Assembly: GCA_902610175.1 (NCBI GenBank)
Contig: CACLUR010000001.1
Span: forward strand, 62,001 to 126,000
Source of the DNA: an uncultured Alphaproteobacteria bacterium
Lineage (GTDB): Bacteria > Pseudomonadota > Alphaproteobacteria > HIMB59
DNA: 64,000 bases
Reading direction: 5' to 3'
A model generated the notes under the pieces. The model was not told the DNA's origin. It made no database searches and worked only from the letters and a program-made list of their open reading frames with translations. Position numbers and translations under genes: made by a program. Numbering within the stretch: the stretch's first letter is position 1; every line of letters begins with the position of its first letter. Positions 45,631-54,030 of the stretch are shown in pieces.

Positions 45631-46227
45631 TTGGAATACATTTACTTTATGGCGCCCATACTAACTTTTGCAATGACTGCTGCCATTACACCGGGACCTA
45701 ATAACATAATTCTTTCAACAAACGCTGTTAATTATGGTTTTAAAGCAACTATTCCACTTATATTAGGTGTCTTTTTTGGATTTTTATCGGTTTTAACTCT
45801 TTGCTTATTAGGAATAGGTGAGATTTATGAAAGCTATCCAAATTTTAAGATTCTTATAAAAATAGTAGCCACAATCTTCTTAACTTATCTGGCTTATAAA
45901 ATTTTTATTTCAACTGAATTTTCAGACAATAATAATAAAAGAAGATTTACATTTAGAGATATTTATTTTTTTCAATTAATAAATCCTAAAGCTGTAAGTG
46001 TTTCTATGTCTAGTTCTGCAATTTTTATACAAAATAAATTCTCGTATTTAGAGGAATTTATTTTAATTTTTATTTGTTTTATAATTTCAACATCAACTAG
46101 TGCTTTAGTTTGGGCTGCTATTGGACACTCATTTAGAAAATATCTTAATGATAAAAGAAAAATTATTTATTTTAATAGAGTCATGGCTCTATTATTACTA
46201 GGCTGTGTTTTTTATATAATTTTATGA
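45631..46227 (+). CDS. LysE/RhtB-family amino acid exporter
   Basis: A 198-residue membrane protein with about six helices and the family signature ITPGPNNIILSTNAVNYGF near the N-terminus. Such proteins export amino acids or similar small metabolites; the substrate cannot be told. A TTG at 45631 gives MEYIYFMAPILTFAM, which aligns with typical family starts; ATG 45649 is an alternative. The gene overlaps the downstream permease in ATGA. Confidence 0.88.
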   Translation: MEYIYFMAPILTFAMTAAITPGPNNIILSTNAVNYGFKATIPLILGVFFGFLSVLTLCLLGIGEIYESYPNFKILIKIVATIFLTYLAYKIFISTEFSDNNNKRRFTFRDIYFFQLINPKAVSVSMSSSAIFIQNKFSYLEEFILIFICFIISTSTSALVWAAIGHSFRKYLNDKRKIIYFNRVMALLLLGCVFYIIL

Positions 46228-47792
46228 CAGTAAACTTATTTAAATTATTTTTCTTTTTATTAATCAGCTTCCTACTTCTTACCCCTGTAGCTTTAGTTAT
46301 AACAAATGGTTTGAGTGCAATTTTTTTAACCAATGAGCTTTACATTAATAGATATTTAATTGGGTCTACTAAACTCATAGTAATGGTAAGTATTTTTACA
46401 ACAATCATCAGTGTGCCATTGGCATGGATAAATACAATGACCGAATTTTGGGGACGAAAATTTTTACAAATATTTGCAATATTGCCATTAGCAGTTCCAG
46501 CCTATATTTCCGCATATACTTATGCCGAAATATTAGAGCCAGGTGGTTTTATATCTTTAAAATTTTTGTTTTATGATGGTTTCTCTATAAGGAATAGTAT
46601 AGTGGCTTCGTTAATTATTTCTTTATCTTTTTTTCCATATGTTTATATCCTAACTAGAATTGCAATCATAAATTTCTCCACAAGGTATATAGAGGCTGCA
46701 AAAACTCTTGGTAAAAATCCTTATCAATGTTTTTTTAAAATTGGTTTACCCATGGCCCTACCTGGAATAGCTGCGGGACTAGCATTAGTTTTGATGGAAA
46801 CAGTGAATGATTTTGGTGTTGCAGATTTTTTTGGTTTACAAACACTGTCAGTTGGAGTTTTTCATTATATAGCGATATTAAATGACCTACCTTTAGCTTT
46901 CCTATTGGCCTTAATTATTATTTTAGTTATGGGTTTATTGTATTTTTTTGAGCAAAAATTAAGAGGTAAAAGGAAATTCAATAATAATACTTATGAAAAT
47001 GTTCAGTGGTCAAAATACAAATTAGGAAAGTTTATTGGAATAATTTCATTAATCTTAGGAGTCTTACCTATTTTGTTTGGCTTTATTCTGCCTCTTATTT
47101 TCGTGATTTATACATTTTTTAATAATTTAAATTTTATTGATTTTAATAACTATCTTACCTCATTATATAATTCAATCTTGCTTGGAGTTATTGCTGGAAT
47201 TGGATGTGGTATAATCTCCATATTAATTAGTTATTACTCAAGATTTACAAAAAAAAATCAAATTATATATTACAAAAAAATAATAAATATTGGGTATGCG
47301 ATACCAGGTGTAGTAATAGCTCTTGGAGTACTTTTCTTTTTATTTTATTTTGATCAATTAACAACATTATCTTTATCTACCACTTTATTGGGCTTGGCCT
47401 TAGCTCTGATAATTAGATTAATTGCTCTATCAAATAATTCTTTAGACTCAGGGATGGAAAAAATTGGAAAATCAATTGATGATGCCTCAAGATTAATTGG
47501 AAGAAAATCGTCAACTACATATTTTCGAATAATTTTACCTCAGCTAAAATTGAGTATATTAGCAGGATTTTTTTTAGTATTTGTCGATACTGTAAAAGAG
47601 TTACCTATTACTTTACTACTTAGACCCTTTAATTTTGATACACTTGCCACTAGCTTATACGAATATTCATCAAATGAAATGTTTGAGTATGGAAGTTTGC
47701 ATGCTTTAACAATTATTTGTTTTCTTTCTATTGTAATTTATTTGTTCGATAGCGTGCTAGAAAAAAGAATGTTATCAAAGACGAAACAATAA
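46224..47792 (+). CDS. ABC transporter permease, ferric iron (FbpB/AfuB) type
   Basis: The 522-residue protein holds two fused permease halves with about twelve helices. Each has the ATPase-contact EAA-type loop: EAAKTLGKNPYQCFFKIGLPMALPG in the first half and DDASRLIGRKSSTTYFRIILPQLK in the second. This double-length form is typical of Fe3+ (FbpB) and thiamine transporters; METVNDFGVADFFG favours the iron type. No periplasmic binding protein or ATPase gene is adjacent, so it must work with subunits encoded elsewhere. It abuts the stop of convergent mntR with zero gap. Confidence 0.85.
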   Translation: MTVNLFKLFFFLLISFLLLTPVALVITNGLSAIFLTNELYINRYLIGSTKLIVMVSIFTTIISVPLAWINTMTEFWGRKFLQIFAILPLAVPAYISAYTYAEILEPGGFISLKFLFYDGFSIRNSIVASLIISLSFFPYVYILTRIAIINFSTRYIEAAKTLGKNPYQCFFKIGLPMALPGIAAGLALVLMETVNDFGVADFFGLQTLSVGVFHYIAILNDLPLAFLLALIIILVMGLLYFFEQKLRGKRKFNNNTYENVQWSKYKLGKFIGIISLILGVLPILFGFILPLIFVIYTFFNNLNFIDFNNYLTSLYNSILLGVIAGIGCGIISILISYYSRFTKKNQIIYYKKIINIGYAIPGVVIALGVLFFLFYFDQLTTLSLSTTLLGLALALIIRLIALSNNSLDSGMEKIGKSIDDASRLIGRKSSTTYFRIILPQLKLSILAGFFLVFVDTVKELPITLLLRPFNFDTLATSLYEYSSNEMFEYGSLHALTIICFLSIVIYLFDSVLEKRMLSKTKQ

Positions 47793-48200
47793 TTATTTAA
47801 ATTTTTTCATTAACTTTAATGTTTCATCACTAACGTGATGCTCAATACCTTCGCTGTCATTTTCTGCAGTCTTTCTGGAGACACCTAACTTAATTAAGAA
47901 ATTATAAACAATTTCATGCTTTTGTTTTGACTGTGTGGCTAATTTTTCTCCCTTTTCTGTCAAAAAAATCGAACGGTATGGTTCAGATTTTGCTAGATTA
48001 AAACTTATTAAACGCTTCAAATTTTTATTTACAGTAGCTTGTGAAACACCAAAATGTTGAGCCAAATCAGCATTTTTAACATCACCTTTATTTTGTAAAA
48101 TTTCTTGGATAGCCTCAACATAATCTTCTAGTATTTCATTTTTATTTTGGCTTCTAATATTTGAAAATTGATATGGCTCACTAGATCTAGTGTTCTTCAT
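47793..48200 (-). CDS. mntR: Manganese-responsive regulator MntR (DtxR family)
   Basis: A 135-residue metalloregulator. An N-terminal winged-helix (about 22-85; GDVKNADLAQHFGVSQATVNKNLKRL) is followed by the metal-binding dimer domain with HEIVYNFLIKLGV and EGIEHHV, which carries the Glu-x2-Glu-His and His ligands of MntR. It lacks the SH3-like third domain of DtxR/IdeR, as MntR proteins do. It diverges from a predicted Mn transporter with a 93-base gap holding a palindromic operator. A perfect palindrome, CACTAGATCTAGTG, also lies in its own first codons. Confidence 0.9.
   Translation of the reverse strand: MKNTRSSEPYQFSNIRSQNKNEILEDYVEAIQEILQNKGDVKNADLAQHFGVSQATVNKNLKRLISFNLAKSEPYRSIFLTEKGEKLATQSKQKHEIVYNFLIKLGVSRKTAENDSEGIEHHVSDETLKLMKKFK
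48179..48192. promoter_or_regulatory. 14-bp perfect palindrome in the 5' end of mntR
   Basis: CACTAGATCTAGTG spans codons 3-7 of mntR. Perfect palindromes of this length near a regulator's start can be autoregulatory operators, but the sequence differs from the palindrome ahead of the transporter gene, so this is only a candidate. Confidence 0.25.
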
Positions 48201-48245
48201 AACCGGTTCAATCTATTTTGTTAACAATTAAAAGTAAAGAATTGT

Positions 48246-48273
48246 TTGACTAATATTTAGTTATATCTATATT
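48246..48273 (+). promoter_or_regulatory. Sigma70-like promoter for the Mn transporter gene
   Basis: TTGACT (48246-48251), a 16-base spacer and TATATT (48268-48273) make one of the better promoters visible in the window. Transcription would begin at about 48279-48281, within the palindromic operator, giving a leader of only about 13-15 bases. Confidence 0.6.
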
Positions 48274-48274
48274 G

Positions 48275-48290
48275 TTTAGCCTAGGCTAAA
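48275..48290. promoter_or_regulatory. Probable MntR operator, perfect 16-bp palindrome
   Basis: TTTAGCCTAGGCTAAA is a perfect palindrome ending three bases before the transporter ATG and directly after the -10 box. Its GCCTAGGC core with A/T flanks resembles DtxR-family operators (compare TTAGG-TAGCCTAA types). The divergent mntR gene makes MntR the natural binder. Bound MntR would cover the start site and block transcription. Confidence 0.65.
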
Positions 48291-48293
48291 AAT

Positions 48294-49421
48294 ATGACAG
48301 AATTAGTATTAGAATTAAGTAGAAAGTTTCAATATTTAAGATTTTCGAAAATTTTCCTTTTTATATGTATTCTCCTTCTTTTATTTTCTGATCAGACCAG
48401 AAGTATTTTAATTTCATCATCGAGTGACGCCTACATAGCTGTATCTAGCTTTGTTGGAGTGACACTTCTTTTATTCGTTATTCTTGAAAAGAGAAATTTT
48501 AATTTACAAAAATTAATTTTACAAAATAAGAAATTTGAAATTCCCATTTGCTCTATGTTAGGAGTTATACCTGGTTGTGGTGGAGCAATAATGGTAATGA
48601 GCTTATTTACTAGAAAAGTAGTTTCTTTTGGAGGTGTGCTTGCAGCACTTATTAGTACTATGGGCGATGCAGCTTTTCTTCTCATTGCTACAAAACCCCA
48701 GGCTGCTTTAATCATACTACCAGTAACTTTTATTGTTGGTATATTATCTGGATATGTTGCTCAACCTTTTACAAAAAATTTTTTACAAAATAAAATTAAT
48801 AAGAATGTAAATACAACCCATTTACCTAAAAACAAAATATCAAATAAGTTTTATTATATTTGGTTTTTATTTTTAGCTCCTGGATTTATTTTGGGAATGT
48901 TAAATGCTTTTAACATTGAATTAAACTTTAATTTTATTGGAATTAATGTGGTTGAAGTAATGGCATTTATTTTAGCGATATACTGTGTCTTGTTGTGGGT
49001 TTTGAATCCATTAACAGATATTCAAATGGCTTCAATACACGAAAACTCCTATAGAAAAGTTGTAGATACAACTTGCTTTGTTACTGTTTGGGTCATTATC
49101 TCATTTGTAGTCTACGAATTAATAGATCTATCAACTAATGGTTTAATATTTGAATCATTAATACTATTTGGTCCATTTATTCCTCTTATGGCTATACTAA
49201 TTGGTTTTATTCCTGGCTGTGGTCCTCAAATTATGATCACATCCATGTATGTGAGTGGTCAAATTCCTATGTCTGCACAAATAGGAAACTCTATATCTAA
49301 CGACGGTGATGCACTTTTCCCTGCGATAGCTATATCTGCAAAAGCAGCAATAGTTGCTACACTCTACAGTGCGATCCCAGCTATTATAATTGCTTATCTC
49401 TGGTATTACCTTATAGGTTAA
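48294..49421 (+). CDS. Putative manganese/heavy-metal transporter (ArsP_2-like, about 10 TM)
   Basis: A 375-residue membrane protein with about ten helices and an internal repeat: GVIPGCGGAIMVMSLF with ISTMGDAAFLLIA in the first half, GFIPGCGPQIMITSMYV with ISNDGDALFPAIA in the second. The PGCG and GDA motifs are likely metal-binding half-sites. It resembles proteins annotated as putative manganese transporters or 10TM heavy-metal exporters found beside mntR in Alphaproteobacteria. Direction of transport is not known from sequence. It has its own promoter overlapping a palindromic operator, so it is very probably metal-regulated. Confidence 0.8.
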   Translation: MTELVLELSRKFQYLRFSKIFLFICILLLLFSDQTRSILISSSSDAYIAVSSFVGVTLLLFVILEKRNFNLQKLILQNKKFEIPICSMLGVIPGCGGAIMVMSLFTRKVVSFGGVLAALISTMGDAAFLLIATKPQAALIILPVTFIVGILSGYVAQPFTKNFLQNKINKNVNTTHLPKNKISNKFYYIWFLFLAPGFILGMLNAFNIELNFNFIGINVVEVMAFILAIYCVLLWVLNPLTDIQMASIHENSYRKVVDTTCFVTVWVIISFVVYELIDLSTNGLIFESLILFGPFIPLMAILIGFIPGCGPQIMITSMYVSGQIPMSAQIGNSISNDGDALFPAIAISAKAAIVATLYSAIPAIIIAYLWYYLIG

Positions 49422-49444
49422 ATACTAAATATTAATTAATCAAT

Positions 49445-50014
49445 ATGATTTGGAAGAATTTACATATATATGTTGAAAAAAAATCTAAATCAAAATATTC
49501 GCAATATTTTTTATCTTTAGTTGCTTTTATAGAAAGTATTTTTTTTCCAATTCCTCCAGATTTAATTTTAATACCAATTGTTTATTTTAACCCAAAAAAG
49601 TTTTTAGTAACTGCACTGAATTGTACAGTATTTTCAGTCATTGGTGGCGCTTTTGGATATATTATAGGGTATTTAATGTTTGATATTGTCCAAACTTATT
49701 TTGATATTAGCAAGCAGGGTGAATTTATGAATTTCTATAATGATTGGGGTATTTTTGCAGTTTTTTTGGGGGGTTTTACACCTATACCTTACAAAGTTAT
49801 AGCTTTAACAAGTGGATATGCTCAATTTAATATTATCTATTTTATACTCCTTTCATTGTTATCAAGGGGGTTGAGGTTTTTTATTATTGCTTTTATCATT
49901 AAACAATTTGGAAAATTAGGTATGGAAATTTTACAAAGAAATAAACTATTAATTTTTATAATCATACCTTTTGGAATAGTCTTTTTTATTTATTTATTTT
50001 TTTATCATGATTAA
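49445..50014 (+). CDS. DedA/YqaA-family membrane protein
   Basis: A 189-residue protein of the YqaA branch of the DedA (SNARE-associated) superfamily. The ESIFFPIPPDLILIP segment near residue 30 and GGFTPIPYKVIALTSG near 115 are the two re-entrant-loop signatures, with SRGLRFF following. DedA proteins are linked to undecaprenyl-phosphate or phospholipid flipping and membrane homeostasis. It overlaps dsbB by eight bases. Confidence 0.88.
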   Translation: MIWKNLHIYVEKKSKSKYSQYFLSLVAFIESIFFPIPPDLILIPIVYFNPKKFLVTALNCTVFSVIGGAFGYIIGYLMFDIVQTYFDISKQGEFMNFYNDWGIFAVFLGGFTPIPYKVIALTSGYAQFNIIYFILLSLLSRGLRFFIIAFIIKQFGKLGMEILQRNKLLIFIIIPFGIVFFIYLFFYHD

Positions 50015-50477
50015 ACAAACTAGTATTTTATTTTTTGTTTTTTTGTTTTCGCTGGTAGCTATGTCTTTTGCTTTAATATTACAATATGCATATGGTCATA
50101 GCCCATGTAAATTGTGTATATATCAACGAGTTCCATATTATTCAATTTTGATATTGGGAGTATTTTATTTTTTTATTAAAAGATATTTCAATTTAATTTA
50201 TATATTACTAACTATCTTGCTTCTTGTTGAATTAGGAATTTCCGGTTATCATTCTCTAACAACATTTGGAATAATTGAGTACACCGGATGTGAAGCTGCT
50301 ACGCTTCCAAATGATATTACAAAATTAAAAGAAGAATTAATGTCTAATACATTAATTACCACATGCTCCGATGCAAACTTACCTTATTTCGGTATTCCAT
50401 TATCAGTTTATAACTTCTTGTTTTCAATGACTTTTCTGTTATTAATTATTTTCAATGCCTACAAAAAAGAAAAATAA
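50007..50477 (+). CDS. dsbB: Disulfide bond formation protein B
   Basis: DsbB reoxidises DsbA using quinone. The 156-residue protein has four helices, the first cysteine pair in SPCKLCIYQR (CxxC followed by Gln-Arg for quinone binding) and a second pair in the periplasmic loop, EYTGCEAA and TTCSDAN. A DsbA-like partner is encoded at 7506. It lies between a DedA-like gene and coq7 with overlaps on both sides; coq7 makes ubiquinone, the electron acceptor of DsbB, so co-expression is sensible. Confidence 0.93.
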   Translation: MIKQTSILFFVFLFSLVAMSFALILQYAYGHSPCKLCIYQRVPYYSILILGVFYFFIKRYFNLIYILLTILLLVELGISGYHSLTTFGIIEYTGCEAATLPNDITKLKEELMSNTLITTCSDANLPYFGIPLSVYNFLFSMTFLLLIIFNAYKKEK

Positions 50478-51012
50478 ATCACTGAGTGGTAAAGATAAAA
50501 AATTAATTGAAGAAATTATCAGGGTCGATCACGCAGGTGAGCATGGAGCAACACAAATATATCGAGGACAATTAGCTATTTTTAAAGAAAACACAGAATT
50601 TGGTAAAGAAATTAAGGAGATGGCTGACCAAGAGGAAATCCATAAATCAACTTTTGATGAGTACATAGTAAAAGAGAATGTAAAACCAACCGCTTTATTT
50701 CCATTTTGGAATTTAGCAGGTTATGCCCTTGGATTAGGTACTGCATTAATGGGGAAAAAAGCTGCAATGGCATGCACCGTTGCTGTTGAAGAGGTTATTG
50801 GTCACCACTATGATGAACAAGCCAGGGAATTATCTAAAAGAAAATTAAAACCAGATTTATTGAAGACTGTAAAAAAGTTTAGAGAAGATGAGCTAGAACA
50901 TCATGATACAGGCGTCGAACACCAGGCAGAAATGACAACTGGTTATGTTCTTTTATCTAAAACAATAAAACAGCTTTGCTATGCTGCGATAAAAATAACT
51001 AAAAAATATTAA
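50455..51012 (+). CDS. coq7: Demethoxyubiquinone hydroxylase (COQ7)
   Basis: A di-iron monooxygenase for the penultimate hydroxylation of ubiquinone. The 185-residue protein has the carboxylate-bridged ligands: Glu in RVDHAGEHGA, QEEIHKSTF, EEVIGHHYDEQ and EDELEHHDTG (E-x2-H pairs). It is the COQ7 type rather than the flavoprotein UbiF. It overlaps dsbB by 23 bases, and its TTAA is shared with the stop of the convergent HNH gene. Confidence 0.95.
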   Translation: MPTKKKNKSLSGKDKKLIEEIIRVDHAGEHGATQIYRGQLAIFKENTEFGKEIKEMADQEEIHKSTFDEYIVKENVKPTALFPFWNLAGYALGLGTALMGKKAAMACTVAVEEVIGHHYDEQARELSKRKLKPDLLKTVKKFREDELEHHDTGVEHQAEMTTGYVLLSKTIKQLCYAAIKITKKY

Positions 51013-51569
51013 TCTTTTTCTAAGACACTATCCCAATATAAATAATCTCTCCAACTCGAATGAAGATAATCAGATGGGAAATTTTTACTTTTTAATCTTA
51101 AAGAATATTGAGAGGGTTCTTTAGGTTTTCTGAGCAATTTAAAACCAACTTGACTTAAATCCCTACTTCCTTTGGTCCAATTACATTTTGAACATGCAGT
51201 TACAACGTTCTCCCAATTTGTTAATCCACCTTTTGAACGAGGTATCAAATGATCGAAAGTTAATTCTTTTGTTGAAAATTTATCATTGCAATATTGACAT
51301 GTGAAATCATCTCTCAAAAAAACATTAAATCTTGTAAATGCAGGTTTATGACTATGTGGTATGTAATCTTTGAGTGCGATAATGCTAGGGAGTTTTATTT
51401 CAAATGATGGGGATGAAACCTTTTGATCATATTCTTCAACTATATTAACTCTATCAAGAAAAACTGCTTTTACCGTATCTTTCCAACTCCATATGGATAA
51501 GGGGAAATAGCTAAGAGGCCGGTAGTCTGCATTTAATACTAAAGATGGCCAATGATTCGAGTTAATCAT
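51009..51569 (-). CDS. HNH endonuclease-family protein
   Basis: A 186-residue protein with an HNH domain at about 95-150: FTCQYCNDKF (first zinc CxxC), LTFDHLIPRSKGG (catalytic His), NWENVVTACSKCN (Asn and second CxxC). The N-terminus (VLNADYRPLSYFPLSIWSWKDTVKAVFLDRVNIV) is characteristic of a conserved stand-alone HNH family widespread in Alphaproteobacteria and other groups. Its substrate is not established. No methylase or mobile element is adjacent. Confidence 0.9.
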   Translation of the reverse strand: MINSNHWPSLVLNADYRPLSYFPLSIWSWKDTVKAVFLDRVNIVEEYDQKVSSPSFEIKLPSIIALKDYIPHSHKPAFTRFNVFLRDDFTCQYCNDKFSTKELTFDHLIPRSKGGLTNWENVVTACSKCNWTKGSRDLSQVGFKLLRKPKEPSQYSLRLKSKNFPSDYLHSSWRDYLYWDSVLEKD

Positions 51570-51614
51570 GTTTTTATATTAGCATATCCAAAAAAGAGTA
51601 TGTTTAATAGTTTA

Positions 51615-52220
51615 TTAATTCCAGTTTTCATACAACTTGTTAATCTCGTTTAAAGCAATAGGGCTAATTGAATGTGCACAGTTATCATCTAAAATTAGTT
51701 TACTAGAAAATTTTTTTGATTCCAAAAACGAATTTGTCTCAACTGCCCTATTAAATGGCACGACATCGTCCATTTTTCCATGAAAAATTAAAAAACTAGA
51801 TTTGATTTCGGATATTTTCAAATCATTTAAAATTTCTTTTGGCAATGATCCTGATAATGAGATGATACTGTGAAAATTTAAATTTTTTTGTAAAGCATAA
51901 TACGTCGCCAACATAGAGCCTTGAGAGAAACCAATGATAGAAATCTGAGTTTCATCAACTGCGTGTTCATGAATTATTTTTTCAACTATGTTTTCAAGAT
52001 GAAAGAAGGCTGATTTTAGGCCTTCTTTTAATTCATCAATTGACCTTTCTTTTAATGGAAACCACTGATACCCAAAATAATTGAATTCACAGGGCTCCGG
52101 AGCATTAGGAGATATAAACTCAGTTTCTTCTTTTTCTAAAGAAATATAATCTTTTAAGGAAATTAGGTCATTTCCATTAGACCCATAACCATGCAAAAAT
52201 AATACAATTTTCTTCATCAA
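51615..52220 (-). CDS. Alpha/beta-hydrolase, carboxylesterase/phospholipase (YpfH) family
   Basis: The 201-residue cytosolic hydrolase has the oxyanion-hole FLHGYGSNGNDL, the nucleophile elbow GFSQGSM, an Asp in HGKMDDVVP and His in NCAHSIS, the full catalytic triad in order. These small carboxylesterases hydrolyse short acyl esters, lysophospholipids or acylated proteins. The physiological substrate is unknown. It diverges from the HIG1 protein gene with a 54-base gap. Confidence 0.88.
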   Translation of the reverse strand: MMKKIVLFLHGYGSNGNDLISLKDYISLEKEETEFISPNAPEPCEFNYFGYQWFPLKERSIDELKEGLKSAFFHLENIVEKIIHEHAVDETQISIIGFSQGSMLATYYALQKNLNFHSIISLSGSLPKEILNDLKISEIKSSFLIFHGKMDDVVPFNRAVETNSFLESKKFSSKLILDDNCAHSISPIALNEINKLYENWN

Positions 52221-52274
52221 TTCTTCTTAAATTTAATAATTAGACATTTATAGATAATTTGATAACTATTTACC

Positions 52275-52475
52275 ATGTTTTCATCTACTGTACTGCCTTT
52301 TATTTTAGTTGTATCCATGATTTTGGCACTTCTCATGGTTGTAATTGGTGTAATAGCTATGGCTAAAAATGGAAGTTTTAATAAAAAACACAGTAACAAA
52401 CTTATGCGAATGAGAGTATTGTTTCAAGGTATTGCTGTTTTAGTATTCGCTGCGATAATATATTTATCAAGATAA
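52275..52475 (+). CDS. HIG1-domain twin-transmembrane protein
   Basis: A 66-residue protein with two helices separated by a basic loop, KHSNKLMRMRVLFQGIAVLVFA, which is the HIG1 signature (SNKLMR-x-RV-x2-QG). Mitochondrial HIG1/Rcf proteins bind cytochrome oxidase and respiratory supercomplexes, and the alphaproteobacterial relatives are likely to do so too. It stands apart from the cta operon (17473-27080) and is followed by argH after 17 bases. Confidence 0.9.
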   Translation: MFSSTVLPFILVVSMILALLMVVIGVIAMAKNGSFNKKHSNKLMRMRVLFQGIAVLVFAAIIYLSR

Positions 52476-52492
52476 TTTAAATTACTAAAATC

Positions 52493-53884
52493 ATGAATAA
52501 GAAAAGTAAAATACTATCGACCACAATTAATAAAAGCACTTCCACTTTAATGGATGATTTTAATAGCTCAATTGATATTGATAAAAGATTAATTGAAGAG
52601 GATATTGCTGTTACAAGTGCACATGTAAAAGCTTTAGTTAAACTAAAAGTTATTTCAAGAAAAGAAGCACTTACTATTCAAAAAGGGTTAAATTCAATAT
52701 TGAATGATAATAAAAAAGGTAGACTAAAATTTTCAAAAAAAAATGAGGATATTCACATGAATGTAGAGTCTTTCCTCAATAAAAAAATAGGTGAAGTAGC
52801 TAATAAGATACATACTGGAAGGTCTCGTAATGATCAAGTAGCAACTGATACTAGATTATGGACAATCAAAGCCTCCAAAAATATACAAGAAGAAATCAAG
52901 AATTTAATGAAGTCTATTTTAAATCAAGCTCGTGGAAATGAAAAAACTATTATTCCTGGATTTACTCATTTGCAAGTGGCGCAACCTGTATCTTTGGCTC
53001 ATCACTTGATTGCATATTTAGAGATGTTTAAAAGAGACTTAAATTATTTTGATTTTTGTATAAATAATAGCGATGAAAATGTATTAGGCAGTGCTGCTTT
53101 AGCAGGTAGTAATTATAATTTAGATATAAGTTTACTAAATAAAAATTTACATTTTTCAAAATCTAAAAATAATTCTATGGATGGTGTAAGTGATCGTGAT
53201 TTTTGCATGTATTTTCTAAATGCTAGTTCTTTAACTGCGACGCATTTAAGTAAATTATCATCTGAGCTAATTTTATGGTCAAGTAACTTCATGAAGTTAT
53301 TTAATATAAGTAGTGAATATTCTACAGGTAGTTCCATAATGCCTCAAAAAAGAAATCCTGACTCATTAGAACTTATAAGATCAAAAACGAATAGCATTAG
53401 AATTAAGTCAATAGAGCTCTCAAATATCGTTTCAAACCTTCCTTTAACTTATTTTAAAGATTTTCAAGAGGATAAAAGGATAATATTCGATTGTTATGAT
53501 GAGTTAATAAGCTGTATTAAAATTATGGAAAAAGTGATTAAAAAATCAAATTTTGAAAAATCTATTGGAAGAGATTTATGCAATAATTATTTTGCTACAG
53601 CCACAGATTTAGCAGACTATCTAGTTATAGAAAAGAAAATACCTTTTAGAGACTCTTATAAAATTATTGCTGATATAGTAAATTATGCTCAGAAAAATAA
53701 TAAAAATCTCTCACAAATAAAAATTGATGAATACCAAAAATTTCAAAAATCAATTGATAAAAATATTTATAAATATGTTGATATAAATAATAGTCTATCA
53801 AGAAAAAAAACGCCCATGAGCTCTAATCCAAAAGAGGTTTCTAAAGTGATTAAAAAATATATTAAATTTCTTAGAATAAGATGA
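52493..53884 (+). CDS. argH: Argininosuccinate lyase
   Basis: ArgH splits argininosuccinate to arginine and fumarate, the last step of arginine synthesis. The 463-residue protein has the fumarase/aspartase fold: HTGRSRNDQVATD, HLQVAQPVSLAHH and the signature STGSSIMPQKRNPD with the catalytic Ser loop. It overlaps a small lipoprotein gene in ATGA and is followed by lysA, a conserved alphaproteobacterial trio. Confidence 0.97.
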   Translation: MNKKSKILSTTINKSTSTLMDDFNSSIDIDKRLIEEDIAVTSAHVKALVKLKVISRKEALTIQKGLNSILNDNKKGRLKFSKKNEDIHMNVESFLNKKIGEVANKIHTGRSRNDQVATDTRLWTIKASKNIQEEIKNLMKSILNQARGNEKTIIPGFTHLQVAQPVSLAHHLIAYLEMFKRDLNYFDFCINNSDENVLGSAALAGSNYNLDISLLNKNLHFSKSKNNSMDGVSDRDFCMYFLNASSLTATHLSKLSSELILWSSNFMKLFNISSEYSTGSSIMPQKRNPDSLELIRSKTNSIRIKSIELSNIVSNLPLTYFKDFQEDKRIIFDCYDELISCIKIMEKVIKKSNFEKSIGRDLCNNYFATATDLADYLVIEKKIPFRDSYKIIADIVNYAQKNNKNLSQIKIDEYQKFQKSIDKNIYKYVDINNSLSRKKTPMSSNPKEVSKVIKKYIKFLRIR

Positions 53885-54030
53885 TCAAGTTTTTATTAAT
53901 AATATTATTGCCCATATTTATTATTGGCTGTGGAAACCAAAAACCTAATAAATTACCAGAGGGTGTTGTAGATAAATCTCAATATCCATTTCCTCCTAAT
54001 GATGACTATGATTACCCTGAGAGCGAATAA
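53881..54030 (+). CDS. lptM: LptM-like small lipoprotein
   Basis: A 49-residue ORF filling the space between argH and lysA. It starts with ATG overlapping the argH stop and ends with TAA overlapping the lysA ATG by one base. The signal peptide (MIKFLLIILLPIFIIGC) has lipobox IIGC, and the rest is a short Pro/Asp/Tyr-rich tail (KLPEGVVDKSQYPFPP). LptM (YifL) in E. coli aids oxidative maturation of the LptD translocon, and its gene stands by lysA in many proteobacteria. The name is inferred from position and form. Confidence 0.8.
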   Translation: MIKFLLIILLPIFIIGCGNQKPNKLPEGVVDKSQYPFPPNDDYDYPESE

